In this document: positions 13,400 through 27,100 of the stretch, piece after piece
How positions within the stretch are numbered: the first letter of the stretch is position 1
Layout: every line of letters starts with the position of its first letter
Origin: Salminus brasiliensis
Lineage: Eukaryota; Chordata; Actinopteri; Characiformes; Bryconidae
Assembly: GCF_030463535.1 (NCBI RefSeq)
Contig: NC_132899.1
Coordinates: forward strand, 15,595,490 to 15,659,489
DNA: 64,000 bases
Direction: 5' to 3'
Translations under genes and position numbers: made by a program
The notes under the pieces: model-generated
The model's database searches: none
Told to the model about the DNA's origin: nothing
What the model saw: only the letters and a program-made list of their open reading frames with translations

Positions 13400-14060
13400 G
13401 GTAGGCTAATATGTCGTTTAAATACACACCGTACCAGGTCCGCCTCAGCTTTACGCTGTTCTGCAAGTCTACATTATCCGTGCCCCGGAAAACAACAAAC
13501 CCAACCACGTTGTGCGCTTAGTTCTGTAGCGCTGACCCAGGATCAGGCGAGACGGACCTCCGCGCTCTTCAAACCAACTGCTCACCGTGTCGTAACTGAT
13601 ACAGGATCAGCGCTTAACAATGACAACAGAGCTTGGCAACGCTGTTAAGCCACACCCTCCTCAGCGCCAAGAGGGCGGTTATAGAACGTCATGGACACGC
13701 GTGAGGACGAATGAGAGGAGAGAGCTGGCCCTAGCAACTCCACCGAAGAGCCAATCAGAGCGCAGCTCGGGGTGAACTTTAGTTTTTTTCCTCCTGTAGA
13801 GGGAAGCTGAAGCTACAGTGGAGTCCAAGCAGATGATCTCAATGGACGAGTGTGACGAGGAGGAAAAACGGAAACAGAGAAAGGAATATAGTCTTGAGAG
13901 CACATACTTGAGAGTGACAGGAGTTTGTGTTTTATTTGTAGCGCGTTTCCGAAGTGGAATAGCTGATAATTTTACGTGCTGAGGTTAAAAACTAGGTAAA
14001 CGACCATTAAATGCTACACTGGCGTGTCCGTCCCCGTTCACAACAGCGTCGTTCCTCGAC
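13400..14060 (+). promoter_or_regulatory. rab40b: CpG-rich presumed promoter and 5' UTR of rab40b
   Basis: Local GC and CpG content rise sharply here against AT-rich flanks (for example CGCTGACCCAGGATCAGGCG, then GAGGGCGG near 13671). It ends a few hundred bases before the rab40b start codon, as expected for a CpG-island promoter without TATA. Transcription start and leader structure cannot be fixed from sequence. Confidence 0.45.
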
Positions 14061-14269
14061 AGCATCTTAAGATCTGACCAAACCTGAATCCTTCAGTGGG
14101 AGGTATTGTCTTTACCATGTGTGGGAAAGAAAGACCAGTGCTGAACATGTAGGGTTGGTGTCATGTAGGAAACAGTTGCGCTAGGTCTGATATTTCGTAC
14201 CGCAAGAAGGCACACAGCACCAATAAAAGATGATCCATAATGGGACATCGGACTGACACATCCATGAAG

Positions 14270-14411
14270 ATGAGCCACAGGAGCAGCCCCGCAAAAGCGT
14301 ATGATTTTCTTCTGAAATTTCTGCTAGTGGGAGACAGTGATGTGGGCAAGGGGGAGATACTGGCCAGTTTGCAGGACGGATCTAGTGAATCTCCATATGG
14401 ATATAACATGG
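14270..14411 (+). CDS. rab40b: rab40b exon 1: P-loop
   Basis: It encodes [30 protein letters not shown] and on to YNM, ending at donor GTGAGT with one base of a split Gly codon. The start at 14270 matches the N-terminal length of human RAB40B. The ATG at 14240 is in a strong context (A at -3, G at +4), is the first in frame, and would add ten residues. Confidence 0.9.
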
Positions 14412-17400
14412 GTGAGTAATTGAAAGAAGACGGACAGAAGTTGTTAGGATCAACTAGATGGTTTTGATATAGGCTGGGGGTCCCCACATGTGTCCGGATG
14501 CTGCTTCACATGTTGTTCTCCCTTAATCAGCTTATGTATACAAAAAGGTACCATCTTGAATTGCTTCTAGAGAAGCCCATTGTTTACATGGTCCCCATAA
14601 ACTAAACTGGTATTAGGTTAACATTAAATAAATGCATAATAAACAAATCCTATTAAATTTCTTTATCTTCTTTCAAAAATGTTACATTTCTATTGCACAT
14701 CTGCACAACTGTTACACATCATTTGATAAAATGTAGCAATCAACAGATTAACAAAGTGCCATAAATGTTGTTGAAAAGGTTCTGTGTATTTTAGATAGTG
14801 TTATTGTATGTATGTTTTCATAAATGTTACACAGCATAAAAAATTTAGGTCACAAAGTGTCTCATATATTTCATCATCACTAGTAGTTGAACTCTGGTAA
14901 CCCTCTGGTAGCCTGTTTGGAAAAAATAGCTGCTCCCTTGAGACAAATCAGTTTCAGTGAATTGCCATGAGGATAACACAGCTGAAAGCACTGCTCCTGA
15001 TACACATGGAGGTGTTTTGTAGATTGTGTGTGTTGCAAACAGTGTGTGTCCTGTACTGAAGGCAACCCCAGAGGTTGTCACAGAGGCCTATAGGCATTGT
15101 TTGTGACAGAAGCTGGCCATTTATGATTTCAGCTTAGCCGCAGACATTGGTAACCTTCAGACCTGTTGTGGTCTTTAAAGTGAGGAAGAGTTTGCAGCCA
15201 CGTCCACTTCCATGTCAAAGTCCAAGGCCTGTCGTAGTATTCTGAGCCTCACTTGCACGGGTTAGATTACACGGGTGTTTAGAAAAAGGCAATTACCCCC
15301 CACACAGATCCAGTTACTGTAAACATTGAACCAGCATTCACTGTGATTGACAGGCTGTTGGCTAAGGGTCAGATGGTGACAGCCCAGAATGCCTTTCATT
15401 GCTGCTCCCTATTCACCTGTGCAGCAGTAAATGGGTACATGGTGGCAATGATTGCTCCTCATATAAAGGACAAAAGGTTGTACTTGTAATGAATAATGTG
15501 CTTCAAGTAAGAAAGCAGTAATAACAATCATAGGAGTCAGTGTTGTGTTTATTTATTGACTGATATGAGATGATATGTTTTTCTTCAGTAATTATGTAAT
15601 AATTTCATCAGGTCTGTCCAAACAGACCCAGTTCCATTGTCATCTTTTCATAATAGGTAATGGTAAATCCAAAACAGTCCTTTTTCGGATTCGTCCTAGG
15701 AGAGTGTTGCATACGTAGATCATTACACCATCATGTACGCCTTCAATTTTCACAGTCGAATCCTCTACATCATCTTTGGCAACATTTTTCATCTCAGACC
15801 TTCATGTGCAGTTGCCAAGAAACAAATATAAACAGACTCTGTATGACATCCAAGGTCCTGGCGATAAATAAAGCAGATTCTAATAATTTAATTTAAGAGA
15901 CTTTAATTAAATTAGTAAAGATTCTGAGATTTTAGCAGTTGTCTCTTTTTTATGTGATAAACATGTAGCATTGTGAGCTCGCAAAAGGCTCTGTTGTGAT
16001 TTCATTCTGGAGCAATTAGTACTACTGTCATAACCTCTTATATAACTCTGCTTTTCTCTGCTCCCAGGCATTGAACAGATGTAGCTACAGGGAATGTGGA
16101 TGCAGCCAAGGTTTTCTGGCAGTAAAAGAGCAGACCGTTCACATGTTTGTCTAAGCACTTTTGTTTTGTGACCCTCTTTGGTGGGTTGTGTTTTTGGGGT
16201 GAGTGTTTATAGAGGGTGCTCTCCATCTCATAGTCTGGTCCTTGATTCAGCAGTGACGAATGAAGCATCTCAGCTGCTCTTCTGCGTGTTGATGCTGTGA
16301 AAGAAGCTGCAGAGCTGAAGAATGAACCAAACCTCCTCCTTGCTACCAAGGCCCCTGGTGTATTCTTCCTCATTTTTGACTAAAGTTGACTCGAAGGTCA
16401 GGTGGTCAAAACTCTGCTGTGAAATTCTGACTTGCCCACGTGCTCGGTGCGCTCTTGGGCCAATGATAACTGAGACGCTTCAGGCTAACAAAACAGCCAG
16501 TCTCCTCAAAGGTCCAGGGAACACAGAGGGCGTTTGTGTAGCGCTTTGGTCCGTTCAGATGCTCGTATGCTGTTGTACCAGGGAGCGTGTGCCAGAGATG
16601 GTTCTGCACGACTGAGCTTGAGCTTGAGAACGTCATCACCTACTAAAGCTTTCAACTTCCTACTGCTCTCTCCTGTTGGTTCTATATGTGTCATCCTGTC
16701 AGAAAACATCCGTGCCTCGTTGCCGCGCGGTGTAAAGGAGAGAGAAAAAGAGGTGTTTGGAACTGGATAATTGCACAGGGAGACAGAAAGTGTTTGTGTG
16801 GGCAACCTCTGATTCATCTCGACAGATTTTTTCACACCAACAGGAAGGCTGCATCCTGCATGCAGACGTTGGATTAAAAATAAAAAGAATCACGCTGGTT
16901 GATAGTTACAATATGGGATTTGTAAAGTCGTTTTGCTTACATCAGCATATATATACATCCAATTTATTCTTTAGTAATGTTCCTATTGTTACAATATTCA
17001 CAAATGTTGGCTGTTGGTATTATTTAAAACAGTTAGCCCTCATCGAACAAGTGTTAGTGTTATTAAATGTTGGTGTGATAAATAAAAATGTCAGTGACAT
17101 CTTCAGCAATAATACTATAATTTCTACAGGTTTACTTTAATATCTCATAGTAAATCTGCACAATTACTGTAGTTTACCATAGAACACTAGTACTCAAATG
17201 GTGTACATGTGCTACAGGAGTATTGCAGGTGATGAAAATGTTATAGGTTACTATAAAAATAAAATAAATCTTACACTGTCTCATAGTGTTACTAGTAGAC
17301 ATTTTTGTTAAGAAATGTGTCACATTATGTGTTAAGACCTTTTATTTAATTGGATTTAATTTAATGCCATAAATTATTTAATTACATTGTGGTTTCCAAA

Positions 17401-20400
17401 CAATTCGTCATAATCTCATGCTCTAATCAACTGAGATTATGATGGGCTCGTTAATTTGATGATAATTTGGCTTGTTTCTGGCAGGGCTGGATAATTCAAA
17501 GCCCCATGCTGTCTCTAAGATATGCCTCGGAGAGGGAGCTTGTATATTTCCACAGGATTGGCTTTCAGCCTGGTTGTCACAGAAGAATGTCTGATGGGTC
17601 ATGTAGCTGCTCAGAAGTAATCTGAGTGATCAGTATGTGTGTGTTTGTGTTTGGAGTAAAAGACCTCTCAGACATGACACTAAGCACTTCTAACAATCAA
17701 AGAGAAGTTTTAAAGCTTTCTCTTTGTTAGAACTCTCCCCCTATTGTGTTATTCATGGTTGCCCGGAGACTGTTCTACATGAAGAGAGGAAAACTGGGAA
17801 GGAATGACAAGCAAGATGTTGATTAAAGTGGAATTTATTTAAATTCTTATCATAGCATCTACATAAAACAGGTTCAAGACACATTTAGTCATTTTAATGT
17901 AGTCTTACTATACCCCTTCAGTATTAAAGGTTATGTATTAAAACATTGCTGGTAAGGTAATCACAATAACCTAAAACTATTTTTTTTCATTTGTTGTTGC
18001 AGGGATTGATTATAAAACTACCACTATCCTGCTTGATGGGCGCAGAGTTAAGCTGCAGCTTTGGTGAGTATATCTGCACTGAAATGAGCACAGCCCTTAT
18101 TTCCCAAATGAACAAAAAAACTAGCTGTAATTTTAAGTAGAACATCTAAACAACAATAATAGGCTAGAATTTGTCTCTGCATTTGGACCTCCATGTGTAG
18201 AATATGCAGCAAAGATCTTTTGGTCAGTGAAATATGAAGCGACCATGCCAAAAGTCTGAGTATGTAAATTATACCATTGCTCAACACAATTTTCCAGTAA
18301 AGCGTTCAGCCAAGTCAATCCTGCCAAGCATGCCCACAAGCCTTATTTAAATTCTAGAATATTTTTAGAGGCCTGCACTCTCACTTGAGTCAGCCTTAAA
18401 TTATTAATTATATCTCAGCAGATGAGGCATCTTAGTGAGGGGTGTTTATAATAACTCATCCTCTACCCATGGAGACATACTAGTGCATCCCAGAGGTTTG
18501 TAGAGCCAGGCTGTGTACTCTAAATGATTCAGAAAGCTCTGCTCCTGCTCACGGTCTGCTGCCCTGGCACCATGCACTGGGAGCCAGTCACTGTACAAAG
18601 TACAGGACAGAAGGTTAAATGCAGAAACATGTGAAAAATCTGGACAAGGTCTGTACAAATGCTGCTTGTTCTTGTTGTTTTGTAGGGACACATCTGGACA
18701 GGGACGTTTCTGCACCATCTTCCGGTCTTACTCCAGAGGAGCACAGGTATGCTCATTTTCATAGTTTACAGGTAAAAACAAGGGCTGCAGAGATGCAGAA
18801 GTCTTTTCTGAGTTGTGATTTTGGACCCTGTGTAAAGATATTACACTGGGTCCCACAACTCTAACAGTTCGGCCAAAATACATAAATTCTTTAAGGCCCC
18901 TGTCAGTCACAGGCCCTTAACTCACCCCAATACTCACTGGCTCAGGGTGTTGGCCAATACCAAGTAACAGTTCTATAACCGGCATTCATGCATTCAGCAA
19001 AGTATATATTGTATATATATAAGCCATAATGGATAATACCATGCAGCAACACTTTTTTCTAGGGCTGTGCAAATAAAGGTGTACATAGATACTTTGGCAG
19101 TCAGTTAACTATTCTAGGTGCCAGTATTTGTGTACTAAAATTTCCACTGCATCATGGAAAGTCAGAGGGAAAATATACAGAAAGTGAATTGCGGTTATAT
19201 TTTAACAGAGCAATAAAATGTGACAGTTCTACTCATATTTGAGATTAAGTACATTATATTATGTCATGCTGCTATAAAGCACAAGTGTTATAATATGAGC
19301 TGACAAGGGTGCAGGACGTGATTGAGAAGTTAGGACAGAGACAGTGCTGCTGTAAATGGGTTAACAACTCCAGCTGGCTTCAGCTAAAACCAGCAACCTT
19401 AAAAACCTTTATTCTCAGTGTAACTGAGACAAATTATTAGTATATCATCATCATGGAGAAAGAACTCATCAGCTCATTTGAAGCCTTATACAACACATAA
19501 AACCTACTGGTTTAACCAACAAAAACATTTCCTTGGACTATTTTTGAACAATGTGAACCTACCTTTGTGTGCTAAATATTATTGTACATTATTTTTCTTT
19601 GTTTGCTTTGGTGTAACAGTTTACCCTGTTTGTGAATTAAGAGCAAGAACTTTGTTTTTTTTCTTCCTCCCAGTGGTTTACGACAATCCACTCATTACAG
19701 ATCACTACCTTTTATGGATACTTAAAATCCTCCGAATCCACATCACTAGTGCAAAGTCCTACAGCTAGGTGGATCAGTCACATCTGAACAATATGATTAG
19801 TTTAATAAGGTCACTATCTGTACAGAATGACCAGAATGTCCGCTCACTTACAATACTAGCTTTGAATCTCCTCCATACAGCTGTTGTTGAATCCTTTTAA
19901 GAATTCCTAAAACAAACAGACAGAGAAACTGAGCGTTACACATTTGAAGTTGTTAATAAAATTCAATGTTTTTATTCATTGTTGTTAAATGCTCCACCCA
20001 GAGGTCAGCAGTTCCTGTTCAAAGGCTGGTATGCGGTAAAACAGGGTGGGCTATTACTGTTGATGTGAAATTTTCCTGTTCTGGCACACAGACATATCAT
20101 AATAATGCCCTACAGTGAGAGGAAATGACGCCACAGTTGGTCTGCTATCCCATGTGCATAGAATCATTAAACTGTGCATGTCTTCTCTGTGGGAACTAAT
20201 AAAGAATTTACTGGATCTAAGCTGGATCTAAACTGGACCTAAGCTAAAAGATTCAAAAAATAAAGGGCGTTGCTGCATAATAAATAAATCAGGGTGAAAA
20301 GTTCACAGTTGTAGAATACTTGCTTCTGGATAAAGATATGCAATATCATGTAGTAGGATGCACAATGATATGTGCAGTTATGTCAGCATGGGCAATGCCA

Positions 20401-23400
20401 TTGGGCAGATATTTAGATCTGATAAATGTGGCAACCTGATATTTGATTTTGTATTTCTGACTTAGCTGAACATTTAGGTGATGTTGGGCTAAGATAAAGT
20501 AGTAGTAGTTGCATTTTTAATTCATTTGACTGTATCAGTAAGTCTCTTAAACTGAATGCTATATTTCTCAATAATAGTAATCTAGGTAGATGTAGTCCTA
20601 ATTTTCTTATTATCAAAGGTTTATTTATCTGTATCTGCAGATATTGAAATATTATGTGAAAAATATCAGACATTGGCATGATCCAACAGCTTCCATATTC
20701 CATTGGTGCATCCCTAATGTCATGTAATATATTGTGACAATGCATTATATTGTATAACTCTTTTTTTCACAGGGTGTTATCCTTGTATATGACATCACAA
20801 ATCGCTGGTCCTTTGATGGAATTGACAGATGGATTAAAGAGATCGATGAGGTAAAATTTAGCTGTGCTGTAATTTTAATAAAGACATGCTCACACCTGTA
20901 ATTTTAGGAATACAATTAATATATAATTGAATGCGAACGTTTAGGCACACTTGACTAAATAATTTTGTTGTTTTTTGTATTTACATATTTTCCAAACATA
21001 AAAAAGATCAGTGTTGCCTGTGCAAAAGCATGGCCTCTCTAAGCAAAAGATCTTAGTCTAAAGATCTGAACATCAGATCAGCAGGGCAGGGGAAGGCTGT
21101 AAGAAGGTAGCCAAGCATCATTAGCTTGTGGTTTCTACAGTATAGACTTTTATTAAGAGATGGCAGTTTAGGGGGACTCAAGATGGAGGTCAAGATGCGA
21201 TGGAAAAGTGCTGAACTGCTGTGGGCTGATGAAGTCAAAATAAAACTTTGGCCACAATCAACAAAGGTACATTTGGAAAGAAAAAGAAACTTTTCATTTT
21301 CTAAAAAGAACACCTTGTTGACTGTAAAGTATTGAGGTGGATCTGTTCCCCCTGGAGGTTTGGGGTTTTGTTGTCACCAGTGGCATTGGCAATATTGCCT
21401 GGGTGAAGGAAGGAATGGATTCCTCAAAATGCCAGCCAATACCTGAATGAAAATGTCAAACCATGTGTCAAAAGGCTGAAGCTGAAATAGGATGGCTTCT
21501 ACAACAAGATAATGAGAACATACCTCACAATCCACCATGGACTACCTGACACACTGAAGCTTTTGGATTGGCCTTCAAATCCCTTAAACTAAGCATTATG
21601 GTGTAATTGTGGCTTTAAACAACCTATGCCTGCAAGACAACCCAAGAATATCTCAGAAGTAGAGCAATAAGCAAAAACATTAAGCTACAAAATGCATTTG
21701 CAAGCTGTTATTTCTGACAAAGGGGAAACTAAGTACTAAGTACTGATGTTTTATGGTATATATAATAATAATAATATTGTGCTGTATGTTTGGTGAGCTA
21801 CAGAAGCTATGTTTTCATTTGGCTAAGGATGCCCAAACGTTCAAGTACAACTTACTTGAGTATGCTAAGATTTGTCTTTTTAATCTTGTATCCAGTAATT
21901 GTAATTTATGTTCAGTCCAAGTTATTATTTCCCCATTATAAAAGACTTGAATTAAGCTTCTTAAAAGAGCTGAACAAGAGCACACACCTTAACTGATTTT
22001 TTTTCCCAGGTTGCTTTACTTTTTGACGTTCTAAGGAAACCAGAAATGAATACATTTAAATTTAAATAACAATTGAATCAGAAATACCTAGTAAACTAGA
22101 CTGTACTTTGTGGTTGAAATATAACTCTACCTTAAAAATGTTTCTACTCCAGCATGCACCAGGAGTGCCTAAGATCCTGGTGGGGAACCGTCTGCACTTG
22201 GCCTACAAGCGTCAGGTAACCACTGAAAATGCCCAGGCCTTTGCAGAGCGGCTAGGGGTCACCTTCTTCGAGGTCAGCCCTCTGTGCAACTTCAACATCA
22301 CTGAGTCCTTCACTGAATTGGCACGCATCGTTCTAATGCGTCATGGTATGGAGAGACTCTGGAGACCCAACAAAGGTACCAACATTTATATTGTAACAAA
22401 TATTGTCAGTTACTAACTAAAGCTATTTTAATCATTTACAGTCTAAACTTTAGGAATTGATCACATTGTCTTTGAAGAGAGGAACATGAATAAGACACTA
22501 AACAGATCATCTATGAAGAGAAAGAACACAGTGATCTATTTTTTATTTGACAGCGCATGGGGATTACTAAAATGTATGTCAACATATGGACGCGAAAGTG
22601 TGTCAAGAGCAGGGCGCCTGAATTTATTTGGAATGCATTTAGATAAGCATTCCCAGTTTCCATTTAAGCCTAAGCTAGTCATAACTGAGTGACCACACAA
22701 ACTTACACAGCAATTACGTATGCAGCCAAAGAATGCTCAGTAAACCAAAAGAATGCAAGGTTTTAAAAACCTTTATGCTCACTTTGGAGACACCCAGTGG
22801 TCGTAGCAAATACCAAAGCAATGTCACAATGACTCAGACTACCCTAACCTTCAGTGTCCTACCTGCCTTGCTTTTTAATAATGCATGGTATTGGTCCAAA
22901 ATAAACAGACCTAACCTGTTTTAGGTTATGACTTGTGAGTGCAAGTCTTGAAGGGTTTGAATGTGCTTCATGTTGATGTCACGAACATTGAAAGATCATT
23001 TTACTCCTTAAAAAGCAAATTACTTACGGTATCCTATGGTAAGTTGTGTTAGTCCTTCGTAACTGCAAATGCCACATGAACACACTGTAGGTTTGAAGGA
23101 CACTTTTCTTTTCATGGTTTTCTGTCTTGAGTTGGTTTCTAACTCGTTGCGACACTAATTTATCTTATATATAATCTTATATATAAATTGCTTATTTATT
23201 ACAGTATTTGAGTAAAACGCAGGAAATATAAATACACAAAACACATTTGGACAAAAGTATTGGGACACCTACTCTGTGTCTTCCTAAATCAAAGGTATTA
23301 AAAGGAGTTTATCCTGCTTTTGGAGTAAATGATCTATCTAACTGAGAAATTTTGCATTAAAGAAGAAATTTGCCTTATTTTACAATACTTTCTGGTGATT

Positions 23401-24159
23401 TCAGGCAACAAGCGTACTTCGAAAAGACTCCACAATCATTGCTGCTAGCCAAAACATGCACAAATCTCCATGTCTCAGTGGAAACAAGCACTGATTAGTT
23501 ATCTCCATTTCGTTTTTTCACAGCACATAACAATCGACCTCATGTTTCTAACGTGCTAATCTGTACCAAAACAAAAAGCATGACTGTGTCCCACTGACAC
23601 AGTTTACTTAATGTACACCAATCAAACACCTGCATTGCTTTGTTCTGACACCAACGCCACAAATTACAAGCCAAAAAGAACAGAATGAACCCAATAATGA
23701 CAAACACATAGACCTGTGCAAAACAAGAAAATATTGCAACTGCATGTAGTGACACCTGTGATAGGCGTGATTTTGGATGAACTTCCCCTTTCAAAAACAC
23801 CCTCTATATTATTAGGTATTTTGAGAGCACCACTGGATCATCTCCCTCGTTCTCTCTTTTTCTCTCTCTCTCTTTCTGTGCCTGCAGTGTTGAGTCTGCA
23901 AGACCTGTGCTGCCGCTCTATTGTCTCCTGCACTCCTGTGCACCTGGTAGACAAACTCCCACTTCCTGTTGCCTTAAAGAGCCACCTCAAGTCCTTTTCC
24001 ATGGCCAACGGTCTCAACGCCCGCATGATGCACGGGCGATCCTACTCCGTCATAGCCAGCAGCGCAAAGAAGAGGAATGGAACAAAAAAATCCAAACTCA
24101 TCTACCCACCCCTGAGCCCATCCCAGAGCTGTGCAAGGACCAGCTGCAAGATATCATAG
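14270..24159 (+). CDS. rab40b: rab40b, Rab40-type GTPase with SOCS box (complete)
   Basis: Exons 14270-14411, 18003-18063, 18686-18746, 20773-20850, 22153-22375 and 23888-24159 join to 278 codons, the length of human RAB40B. Rab40 proteins act as substrate receptors of a Cullin5 ubiquitin ligase at membranes. The G domain is residues 14-180: P-loop GDSDVGKG (21-28, Gly where most Rabs have Ser/Thr), WDTSGQG (68-74) and the atypical G4 motif GNRLHL (125-130) in place of NKxD. These departures are normal for Rab40. The SOCS box starts near residue 189 ([20 protein letters not shown]) and carries the Cul5-box LPLP at 212-215. The C terminus CKIS is a prenylation signal. LASLQDG and [12 protein letters not shown] favour the B over the C paralogue. 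Alternative in-frame ATGs lie upstream at 14240 and 14264. Confidence 0.95.
17105..17215. repeat. short TACTATAG-type repeat fragment
   Basis: It contains TTACTGTAGTTTACCATAG and related words, like the larger field at 37780-38420. It lies in rab40b intron 1, which otherwise (14412-18002) shows no gene on either strand. Confidence 0.4.
18003..18063 (+). CDS. rab40b: rab40b exon 2: switch I region
   Basis: A 61-nt exon after TTGTTGCAG encodes [19 protein letters not shown] and ends at GTGAGT inside the Trp codon of WDTSG. Confidence 0.95.
18686..18746 (+). CDS. rab40b: rab40b exon 3: switch II region
   Basis: A 61-nt exon after TTTTGTAG completes the Trp codon and encodes [20 protein letters not shown], ending in phase 0 at GTATGC. 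Confidence 0.95.
20211..20245. repeat. short tandem repeat, CTGGATCTAAG unit
   Basis: Three near-identical 11-12 nt units, CTGGATCTAAG, CTGGATCTAAA and CTGGACCTAAG, sit in tandem within rab40b intron 3. Confidence 0.8.
20773..20850 (+). CDS. rab40b: rab40b exon 4
   Basis: A 78-nt exon after TTTCACAG encodes [20 protein letters not shown] and IKEIDE, in phase 0 at both ends. Confidence 0.96.
21126..21640 (+). pseudogene. decayed Tc1/mariner-type transposase, middle and C-terminal part
   Basis: Inside rab40b intron 4. With frame changes it reads [10 protein letters not shown] (cf. the Tc1 SDESK block), then [14 protein letters not shown] near 21373, [10 protein letters not shown] (cf. QDNDPKHTSK) and further degraded Tc1-like sequence. 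Stops and frameshifts make it non-functional. The SGIGNIA block recurs, inverted, at 41215. Confidence 0.7.
22153..22375 (+). CDS. rab40b: rab40b exon 5: G4/G5 motifs and domain end
   Basis: A 223-nt exon after CTACTCCAG encodes [20 protein letters not shown] through [12 protein letters not shown]. It ends at GTACCA with one base of a split Val codon. Confidence 0.96.
23240..23345 (+). mobile_element. MITE-like repeat, copy B (5' fragment)
   Basis: It begins ACATTTGGACAAAAGTATTG and continues through GGTATTAAAAGGAGTTTATC, matching the left end of copies A and C. The rest of the element is not recognisable. It lies in the last rab40b intron. Confidence 0.7.
23888..24159 (+). CDS. rab40b: rab40b exon 6: SOCS box and prenylation signal
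   Basis: After a long pyrimidine tract and GCCTGCAG it encodes [26 protein letters not shown], a conserved [19 protein letters not shown] block and the terminal CKIS, then TAG at 24157-24159. Confidence 0.97.
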
Positions 24160-27100
24160 TGTAATGACACGGTGTGCACTCGCAACGTATACACACAACC
24201 ACAGTTTACAACATGAGGCAGTGCTCAAAGTCAACAGGGTTTTACTTCAGTGAAGACGTTTCCCAGTGACTCATGGCTACCAGTGCCCATGATCTTTCCA
24301 TTACACCCAGTTACTTGGGGTGCGTTCCCCGTACCAGATCTGAATGTGATTGCTCAAAGAGATTGAACAGACCCGCAAGAGGGGATTTGTTTTAGAGTGT
24401 GAAGCCATTATTTCACTCTATTTTGCATATATGTACAGGATATTCCATCCAGTTTGTAAATGATGAGTTCGAATTGTAAAGGTACTGCATTTTGGACGTT
24501 GAACACATGGAATATTTTACAGAGCTTGGACCAAGCAAGCATTAGGGGCAGAGAAAACGGTCCTGTTGTTTTTTTTTCCTGGGCGGGGAGGATAATTTTC
24601 ACAGTGGACCTAGTTGATAATACCAGCTTGTTTTCTTACTTTTATTCTAATGCTCTTCAGGGTACATGTATTGAACAAACGTCAGTGTTGAGAAATGCAG
24701 CTCTTTGTATTGTGTATTTAAGTCATGTTGTTTGATACTATATTGTTATTATTCTTAATTATTGTAATGCACTTAAACAGTGAACAATATTGTAATATTT
24801 TGTATGGAGTGACACCAAAGACATGGTAGATTAAATAAGACGCTTACCAACACTAACACAGTTTGTTACGGATTCACTACGGACACTAATCATTCAACTA
24901 CACTGCAGATCTTTACAGATTCTTAACTAGACATTGGTTTGGTTCAGTTTCATTTTTTTTAATAAAAGTGTGTACCAACAGGATAACTGACTTGATTTTG
25001 TTTGACAGATAGCCACTGGCCACCACTAGAGGGTAGCACTGTGTTTTCTTATTATTGTCATCTTTGCTGTTATTACAGGGAAAGCCTGAAGACTGGATCC
25101 AGTGGGTTTTATGCTTAGACTGGGAGCAACTGTAAATAGTAATTAGTGCTAAACTAGTGCTTGCAGAATAAGACACACGTTGTAAAAGCCGCAAAAGCTT
25201 GGCCATTCGCCTCAGTTCTTCTATCTTCTATTAGAAACAATACAACTATAGAATAATCCAACTTAAACCTGAATTGGTAGAGCATGCTGTGTCCCCTGTG
25301 AACTTTGGGGTGCTATGATGTCATGATGTGTAAATCTCATCTTCATAAGGGATCTTGTCAACAAAACTAGCTCCACAGCACTTTCACACAGTACACTGTT
25401 TATACAGAGCTCCAGCAAGTGCCATCAAGTTCACTAATACGTGAAATTCTAGCAGTATTTGTTGACACATGAAACAAACATTCCTGTTCATAGAATGAGC
25501 TAATTTTCTTTTTTTATAAGAGTGATGGATCGGTACACCCTTCAGGGCAGATTTTGCAATACGTCAATAAAACAACATCCATTCTTTATTCACTGTGTCC
25601 AGAACCCCACAATTCTGTCATTTGTTTTCCTGACATAAATGGTAAGTAAATGTTAAACATAGGTCAGAGTGTTTAAATGGTATGCACAGAGTTAGAACTA
25701 TGCTGGTGTCGGTTGTAAGTATCTACATTTACTCAGATACATGTACTTAGTTACCTTTCCTCAGTTTTTTCACATTATACGTTAAAACTCTTCTTTCATT
25801 GAGATGTAATTATTACTAATTGCTTTAGCTTAGACCATGAGCATAAAGAAGAGAAGACGAGCACTGTACAAACTTAATAAAGTTACTTCACTTACACTTT
25901 GTTTACATTGTACTCAAGTATACATTTTTTGTTATTACTGCTTTTGTGCTTCTACTCAAGCTGTTTTGGTCAAGGTGTATTCACTTCTATTTAAATCTTG
26001 AATTCACAGATTTAACAACAGGTTTAAGCTACTCAAGCCATCTCTGGACTTATAGTAGTATGAGTAGTATGAGTACTATGTTGTTGCGTTTAACAGGAAT
26101 GATAAAGCACCTGAAACTGAAATTCTGCTCATGAAGCCCTTTTTTATTTAAGAACAGTTCCAGCCCTAAAGGCCTTAAGAACACAGCTCTCCAGAAAGAA
26201 TCAGTGGAACCTTTAAACAAATGAAAGCCAATCCTTCAAACATCCCCATGCCTAAATCTCGGCCTGACTAACACCATGATGGGGACCATCATAACTGACT
26301 ATGCCTAATTTTTTATAGTAATACCAAACAATACAAAATGGCATAACAAATCCACAACTAGAAGCCCTTCTTAAAACTAAATACAAACGTATACTATACT
26401 ACTATACTAATACTAAAAAGACATCCTAGAGCATCATGGGAGTGGTCCTGTACCACAATATGAAAAGACAACAACACAGTCTGAACTCAAAACAGCATCA
26501 AATAAGCAACATACATATACTACAAGCATTGGTAAAACATTAGGATAGCAATGATTTTATTTATGATTTCACCTGATCAGGCACATGACCCGAAGAGTCT
26601 GCAGATGGCGTACTTGTCACATATCTGTGCTTAGAGTGACTGGACCTAGAGCTTAGATTGACTAGCCTACTGGTGATTAAAAAAAAAAAAAACACGGTCA
26701 GCAATCTCCAAACAGATCCAGCTAATGTAATGATAAACACAGAATAAAACAGAATGAATAAATAAATAATTGATATGAATGGAAATTAAGGGTAATTGTA
26801 AGCAGTAATGGTGGAAGATAACACCACAATAATACAATAATTCAATTCAAGATCTAATGAGTATATTCTGACTTCTTCATGGTTTTGAATAGAAACTTCT
26901 CAAAACCACACAGATATCTTTACATATTTACCATTTCTTATTTAATAACAATTTGTTACAGTGCAAACTTTAGATGTCTGGCCATACTTATTCTGATTCT
27001 GATATTTTGATCCACATATTGGTCTCATCACAATCAGGCTGAACAGGTGTTAATAGGCTTTCACCCCAGGCTACGTTGTTAAAATGGTTTGTAGAGACAT

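Noticed and set aside
13610-13650. RFX X-box-like GGCAAC half-site in the rab40b promoter region
   Set aside because: Only one half-site (GGCAAC) is present without the paired GTNRCC at the right spacing, so it is not supported.
16038-16893. Cluster of overlapping 60-127 codon frames on both strands in rab40b intron 1
   Set aside because: The frames overlap each other in all phases, none resembles a protein, and the region is simply lower in stop codons because of moderate GC content.
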